From positions 186,001-250,000 of the forward strand of contig NZ_VTHB01000009.1 of the NCBI RefSeq assembly GCF_009729205.1: a stretch of DNA of 64,000 nucleotides. Reading direction: 5' to 3'. A model generated the notes under the pieces. That model was given only the letters and a program-made list of their open reading frames with translations, did not search any database and was not told the DNA's origin. This stretch comes from Mycobacteroides sp. CBMA 271. GTDB taxonomy: Bacteria; Actinomycetota; Actinomycetes; Mycobacteriales; Mycobacteriaceae. Both the position numbers and the translations under genes were made by a program. Shown one piece after another: positions 60,558 through 64,000 of this stretch (positions are counted from its first letter, which is position 1; each line of letters starts with the position of its first letter).

Positions 60558-62210
60558 ATGCATGTCAGTATTCGAACCGCCGCGGTCGCGGCTGTGTGCA
60601 GTCTCTGCGTCGCGACGGGTGTGGACGCGCGCACCGTACGGCCGTCTCCTGCCGTGATGCCCACGGCCACAACGTATTCGGTGACAACCCGCGCAGTCTC
60701 CCTTACTTCGTTCTCTGACCTGCTGGCGGCGGCTACCCCGCAGGGCGGTGCTGAGCCACAATCGGAGTCGGCTGCTGGCGGGGTATTGAGTAGTACAGAT
60801 CTCATCGGTGCAGTTGCCCAGCTCCTTGCGACATCAAAAACTGCGCCGACCAGTCCTATTCCAGAGGTCAACACGGCAGTCGCCGATCCCGCAGGCCAAC
60901 CTACGGTGGACGATCCGCCTGTAAACCAGCCCGCGGCCGACGATCCGGCGCCGCCCACCAATTTCCCGGGGCCGCGTCCGGCGTTTGGTACTCCGTCCTA
61001 CTTTGCACAGTTGGCGTTCGCGGTGTTCCACGTTGTTGCGTTGCCGATCGCGGTGCCGGTGCAATTCTTCCTGGGCAGCGCTGAGGGCGTGCCGACGGTG
61101 ATTGCCGCGGCGATCAATGACTTGTCGGGCCTGCTCGGGCAGATCCCAGGGCTGTCGACGCAGCAACCCTCGGGGGCGCAGGCGCAGCAGAACGTCGCTG
61201 AGGTTTCCTCGCCGCTGCAGAAGCTGTCGACCGCAGCGGCCGATCCCACAGCGGCAGTGGATCCACCGGCGGATCCGCTGCCAACGAATTTCCCGGGGCC
61301 GCGTCCGGCGTTTGGTACTCCGTCCTATTTTGCGCAGTTGGCGTTCGCGGTGCTGCACGTTGTCGCGTTGCCGATCACGGTGCCAGTGCAGGCAATCATC
61401 GGTAACCCCAATGGAGTGCCGTCGGTGATTGTCGCGGCGCTCAATGACTTGACGAGTCTGCTGGGGCAGGCGCCGAAGCTGTCGGCACCGCAGACTGCCC
61501 AGACCCCGTCGGAGGCTTCCCTCGCATCGCCGAGCACGCAGGCCAACACCAAGCAGGATGCTGCGTCCGAGAAGACTGAGGCGGTCAAGAAGGACGCCGA
61601 TCCGAAGACGTCCAAGACAGAACGCGCTGAGCATGAGGGCAAGTCTGCCGAAACGCCCAAAACCGAGCACGAGGTCAAGCCTGTCGAGAAGCCTGCGGAG
61701 TCGACGAAGACGGATCCTCCGAAAGCAGTCGAGCCTAAGGCGGAGCCCGCCAAAGCGGTTGAGCCCAAGGCCGATCCGGTGGCTTCAGAGCCGGTCAAGC
61801 CTGAGATCGCTAAGCCTGAGATCGCTAAGCCGGCGACCGTTAAGCCGGCGACCGTTAAGCCTGAGACCGCTAAGCCGCCGACACCAGACACCACTCACCC
61901 GGTGAAGGTCATCCGCGACAGCCTCAAGTCGACGCCCGGTGAGACCAGCACCACCGGCGGCGCTAAGGCGGCCGAGGGGTCCAAGGGCGCGGAGACCGAA
62001 AGCAAGACACCCGATGCGTCGACGTCTGCCAAGGTCCGAGAGGGATTGAAGTCCACCGAGGGCGCCAAGACTGACAAGCCGGCCGAGAAGCCACCGACTG
62101 GCAAGCCGTCAACTGAAAAGAGCGCTTCCTCATCGGAAGGGAATTCGCACTCCTCGGAAGGGAAAACGCATACCTCCGAGGGGAAGTCGCACTCGAGCTC
62201 TACGGACTGA
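60558..62210 (+). CDS. Secreted repeat protein with Lys/Pro/Glu-rich tail
   Basis: 550 residues. Signal peptide MHVSIRTAAVAAVCSLCVAT ends near GVDA. Two near-identical 35-residue repeats begin TNFPGPRPAFGTPSYFAQLA; each ends in a hydrophobic HVVALPI(A/T)VPVQ segment that could insert into a membrane. They are separated by about 75 residues. From about residue 330 the protein is low-complexity: KPEIAKPEIAKPATVKP-type repeats, then Ser/His/Lys-rich SSEGKTHTSEGKS ending at STD. ATG 60558 has GGAGGGGAG upstream. Family not recognised; probably a cell-wall-spanning or surface protein. It overlaps yaaA by 11 nt at the 3' end. Confidence 0.75.
   Translation: MHVSIRTAAVAAVCSLCVATGVDARTVRPSPAVMPTATTYSVTTRAVSLTSFSDLLAAATPQGGAEPQSESAAGGVLSSTDLIGAVAQLLATSKTAPTSPIPEVNTAVADPAGQPTVDDPPVNQPAADDPAPPTNFPGPRPAFGTPSYFAQLAFAVFHVVALPIAVPVQFFLGSAEGVPTVIAAAINDLSGLLGQIPGLSTQQPSGAQAQQNVAEVSSPLQKLSTAAADPTAAVDPPADPLPTNFPGPRPAFGTPSYFAQLAFAVLHVVALPITVPVQAIIGNPNGVPSVIVAALNDLTSLLGQAPKLSAPQTAQTPSEASLASPSTQANTKQDAASEKTEAVKKDADPKTSKTERAEHEGKSAETPKTEHEVKPVEKPAESTKTDPPKAVEPKAEPAKAVEPKADPVASEPVKPEIAKPEIAKPATVKPATVKPETAKPPTPDTTHPVKVIRDSLKSTPGETSTTGGAKAAEGSKGAETESKTPDASTSAKVREGLKSTEGAKTDKPAEKPPTGKPSTEKSASSSEGNSHSSEGKTHTSEGKSHSSSTD
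60960..61389 (+). repeat. 103-bp direct repeat within the secreted repeat protein gene
   Basis: Copies at 60960-61062 and 61287-61389, 327 bp apart (109 codons, in frame). They differ at only a handful of positions, mostly silent, for example CTACTTTGCACAG against CTATTTTGCGCAG. The near-identity suggests a recent duplication or gene conversion. Confidence 0.85.
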
Positions 62211-62946
62211 CGACGATCGTCAGCGCGTTCCCGTCGCGTTCAATATGAAGTCCTGCGCGACGGGCAACGGTCGCCACCGCGGCCGCATCGGTGGGTTCGG
62301 CTCTGCTTCCGGCGAGGATGCGTGCCAGTTTTCCCTTGTGCGCCTTGTTGAAATGGGTGATGACGGTGCGTCGCCCATCCGCATGTTCGGTGAGGCAATC
62401 GACGGTCACCGCGTGAGGCAACCGGCCCAATCCGGCGTAGGAACCCGACCGCAGGTCGACCACCAGTTCATGGGCGGCGAGCTCGGCCAGCACCGGTTCC
62501 AACGCCGGCTTCCACCGCGCGGCTAGCGACGGTTGTCCCGGCAGCTTGGATGAGGCGGACAGCCGGTAGGCCGGGACCGGATCGTCGGCGCGGAGCAGCC
62601 CGAACAACGCCGAGCCAACAGCCAGCCGCTCACGTGCACGGGTCGCGGCGGCGCCGCGCAGGGAAGTCACATCGAGGGCGTCGTAGAGCACGCCGGTGTA
62701 CCGGTGCAGGGCAGGCATGGTGGGGGAGAGCCGAAGGTCGGCGTTGCGTTGGATCTCGGCGTCCTGGGATGCCGAGATACCCAGTGCCTTCCTGCTCGCC
62801 GGGGGATCGGCGGCAAGTGCGATGAGCTCGTCGATGAGTGCGGCGCGCACCGGGTTCAGCGATGGGGTGGCCAGTTCGTCCACGCGCAGGGCAGGGCCGT
62901 CCCCGCCTTCGCGTTTGGTCTCCGAGGGTGGCAGCAGCACGATCAC
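62200..62946 (-). CDS. yaaA: YaaA/DUF328 family peroxide-stress protein
   Basis: 248 residues starting at GTG 62946. The N-terminal LLPPSETKREGG and the C-terminal HFNKAHKGKLARIL are the hallmarks of YaaA (DUF328), with VVDLRSGSYAGLG between. In E. coli YaaA lowers free iron during hydrogen peroxide stress and has a DNA-binding fold. It diverges from the VOC protein gene; a GC-rich hairpin lies just upstream of its start. Confidence 0.88.
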   Translation of the reverse strand: MIVLLPPSETKREGGDGPALRVDELATPSLNPVRAALIDELIALAADPPASRKALGISASQDAEIQRNADLRLSPTMPALHRYTGVLYDALDVTSLRGAAATRARERLAVGSALFGLLRADDPVPAYRLSASSKLPGQPSLAARWKPALEPVLAELAAHELVVDLRSGSYAGLGRLPHAVTVDCLTEHADGRRTVITHFNKAHKGKLARILAGSRAEPTDAAAVATVARRAGLHIERDGNALTIVVSP

Positions 62947-62962
62947 GCCAGAGACCGTAGCG

Positions 62963-62998
62963 AACCGGCCCCCTGTCCGTCGCGGAGAGGGGCCGGTT
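62963..62998. other. GC-rich hairpin in the yaaA/VOC divergent region
   Basis: AACCGGCCCC (62963-62972) and GGGGCCGGTT (62989-62998) form a perfect 10-bp stem with a 16-nt loop. It resembles a terminator stem but lies between divergent genes, 16 nt upstream of the yaaA start, so it is either in the yaaA leader or ends an unannotated small transcript. Confidence 0.5.
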
Positions 62999-63181
62999 GC
63001 ATGTCATTAGATGATGGCTACTTGTCACCTCCGGATGGTTGGAGGTGTGACCGTCCGACCCCTTGGAGCTGCTGAGCGCGGACTTCAGCCCGCGCACCTT
63101 GGAGATGGTCGAGGGCGCGATGAGTTTTTGCGCTGCGGCGGGTCGATATCCGTGAACGCCCACCCATACGAAGGAGACCCC

Positions 63182-63964
63182 ATGCCTACTCGTGAAGAAA
63201 CCCCGCTCGGCGCCCCCGCGTGGATCGACCTTTCGTCGTCGGACCTGGAGAAGTCGAAGGCGTTCTATGGCGCGCTGTTCGGCTGGACACTGCAGGAGGC
63301 CGGCCCCGAATACGGCGGCTACGTCAACGCGCATAAGGACGGTAAGTCCGTCGCCGGAATGATCGCCAACAACCCGGAGTGGAATGCCCCCGACGGGTGG
63401 ACGACCTATTTTGCGACCGACGATATCAACGCCACACTGCAGAAGGTCGCGGACAATGGCGGTGGAAATTGCATGCAGGCCATGGAAGTTCCGCAGCTCG
63501 GGTATATGGGAATTTTCGGAGATCCCTCGGGTGCCGTGGTCGGTCTGTGGCAGCCGCTGGCCCACAAGGGGTTCCAACTCGTCGCCGAGGCGGGTGCGCC
63601 GGTGTGGCATGAACTGAACACCCGTGAGTACGACAAGGCGGTCGACTTCTACACCAAGGTTCTCGGATGGGATACCAAGGTAGAGGCCGATTCCGAGGAA
63701 TTGCGGTACGCCTGCGCCCAGTACGACGGTGAACCGATTGCCGGCGTCAACGATGCAACCGTCGGCCAGTGGACGCTCCCTGAAGGTGTACCGGCGCATT
63801 GGGCCGTCTATTTCGGCACCAATGACACCGACGCCAGTGCCGCCAAGGTCACCGAACTTGGCGGAGTGGTACTGACACCGGCGCAAGACACCCCGTACGG
63901 CCGGATGGCGTTGGTGCAGGACACCACCGGCGGTACCTTCTGGTTGTGCTCGGTCGGTTCCTGA
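63182..63964 (+). CDS. Two-domain VOC (glyoxalase-fold) protein, Rv0911-like
   Basis: 260 residues containing two vicinal-oxygen-chelate domains: residues 1-125 (WIDLSSSDLEKSKAFYGALF, then GWTLQEAGPEYGGYVNA) and 130-260 (WHELNTREYDKAVDFYTKVL, then GWDTKV). It matches M. tuberculosis Rv0911 from the first residues (MPTREETPLGAPAWIDL). Such proteins include glyoxalase-like enzymes and antibiotic-binding resistance proteins; no metal ligands are assigned here. ATG 63182 is preceded by AAGGAG with good spacing. Confidence 0.88.
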   Translation: MPTREETPLGAPAWIDLSSSDLEKSKAFYGALFGWTLQEAGPEYGGYVNAHKDGKSVAGMIANNPEWNAPDGWTTYFATDDINATLQKVADNGGGNCMQAMEVPQLGYMGIFGDPSGAVVGLWQPLAHKGFQLVAEAGAPVWHELNTREYDKAVDFYTKVLGWDTKVEADSEELRYACAQYDGEPIAGVNDATVGQWTLPEGVPAHWAVYFGTNDTDASAAKVTELGGVVLTPAQDTPYGRMALVQDTTGGTFWLCSVGS

Positions 63965-64000
63965 TTGAGGTTGGGGTGTCCCGGCGTCGTCAGATGTCCT

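Overview
This window looks like chromosomal DNA of a rapidly growing mycobacterium, most likely the Mycobacteroides abscessus/chelonae group. The evidence is the high GC content, mycobacteria-specific families (MmpL, Pap, FAAL, PrrAB, EchA6, CtpE, EspC/TNT proteins), and gene order that follows M. tuberculosis Rv0896 (gltA2), Rv0902c-0903c (prrBA), Rv0905-0906, Rv0908-0911. Species and homologue names come from recognising protein sequences by eye; no search was run.

Layout. (1) 1-3821: start of citA (partial), pdxH, then a ketosteroid-dehydrogenase-like flavoprotein divergent from a TetR gene across a 27-bp near-perfect palindrome; the TetR gene is followed at 5 nt by a GAP-family membrane protein. 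(2) 3838-22685: the trehalose polyphleate (TPP) locus. papA3-mmpL10-pe-fadD23 on the minus strand diverge from an 11-kb bimodular PKS gene. FadD23 should activate the starter, the PKS build phleic acid chains, PapA3 acylate trehalose, MmpL10 export the intermediate, and the PE hydrolase complete acylation outside the membrane. (3) 22691-23965: an MFS transporter. (4) 24204-27752: a type VII-linked polymorphic toxin module: EspC-like partner, toxin with a C-terminal TNT (NAD+ glycohydrolase-like) domain, an immunity gene, then a tandem duplication containing an orphan frameshifted toxin tip and a second, diverged immunity gene. A DUF2252 gene remnant follows. (5) 27988-34595: a GlxA/AraC regulator with a DJ-1-family enzyme, gltA2, an MFS/MarR pair and a phytoene-dehydrogenase-like flavoprotein. 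(6) 34621-40774: a divergent cluster that looks like an amino-alcohol catabolic system (class III phospho-lyase-like enzyme and APC permease; facing an APH-type kinase, SDR and GntR regulator), with an FKBP gene coupled to the regulator.

(7) 40777-53924: conserved backbone prrBA, then three paralogous small secreted proteins where M. tuberculosis has accD3, a flavoprotein, echA6, a metallo-beta-lactamase-fold protein, ctpE, methyltransferases, and the Rv0909/Rv0910-like pair split by a lipoprotein lipase. (8) 54038-62946: a second accessory block (a small secreted protein with duplicated Cys-Tyr-Asn-Gly-Val-Cys motif, LLM oxidoreductase, TetR, a large MFS with a C-terminal winged-helix-like domain, thioesterase, aldehyde dehydrogenase with DUF779 partner, a secreted repeat protein with a Lys/Pro/Glu-rich tail, YaaA). 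(9) 63182-63964: an Rv0911-like two-domain VOC protein, which resumes the M. tuberculosis order.

I saw no rRNA, tRNA, CRISPR array, integrase or intact insertion sequence. No stretch over 300 bases lacks a gene.
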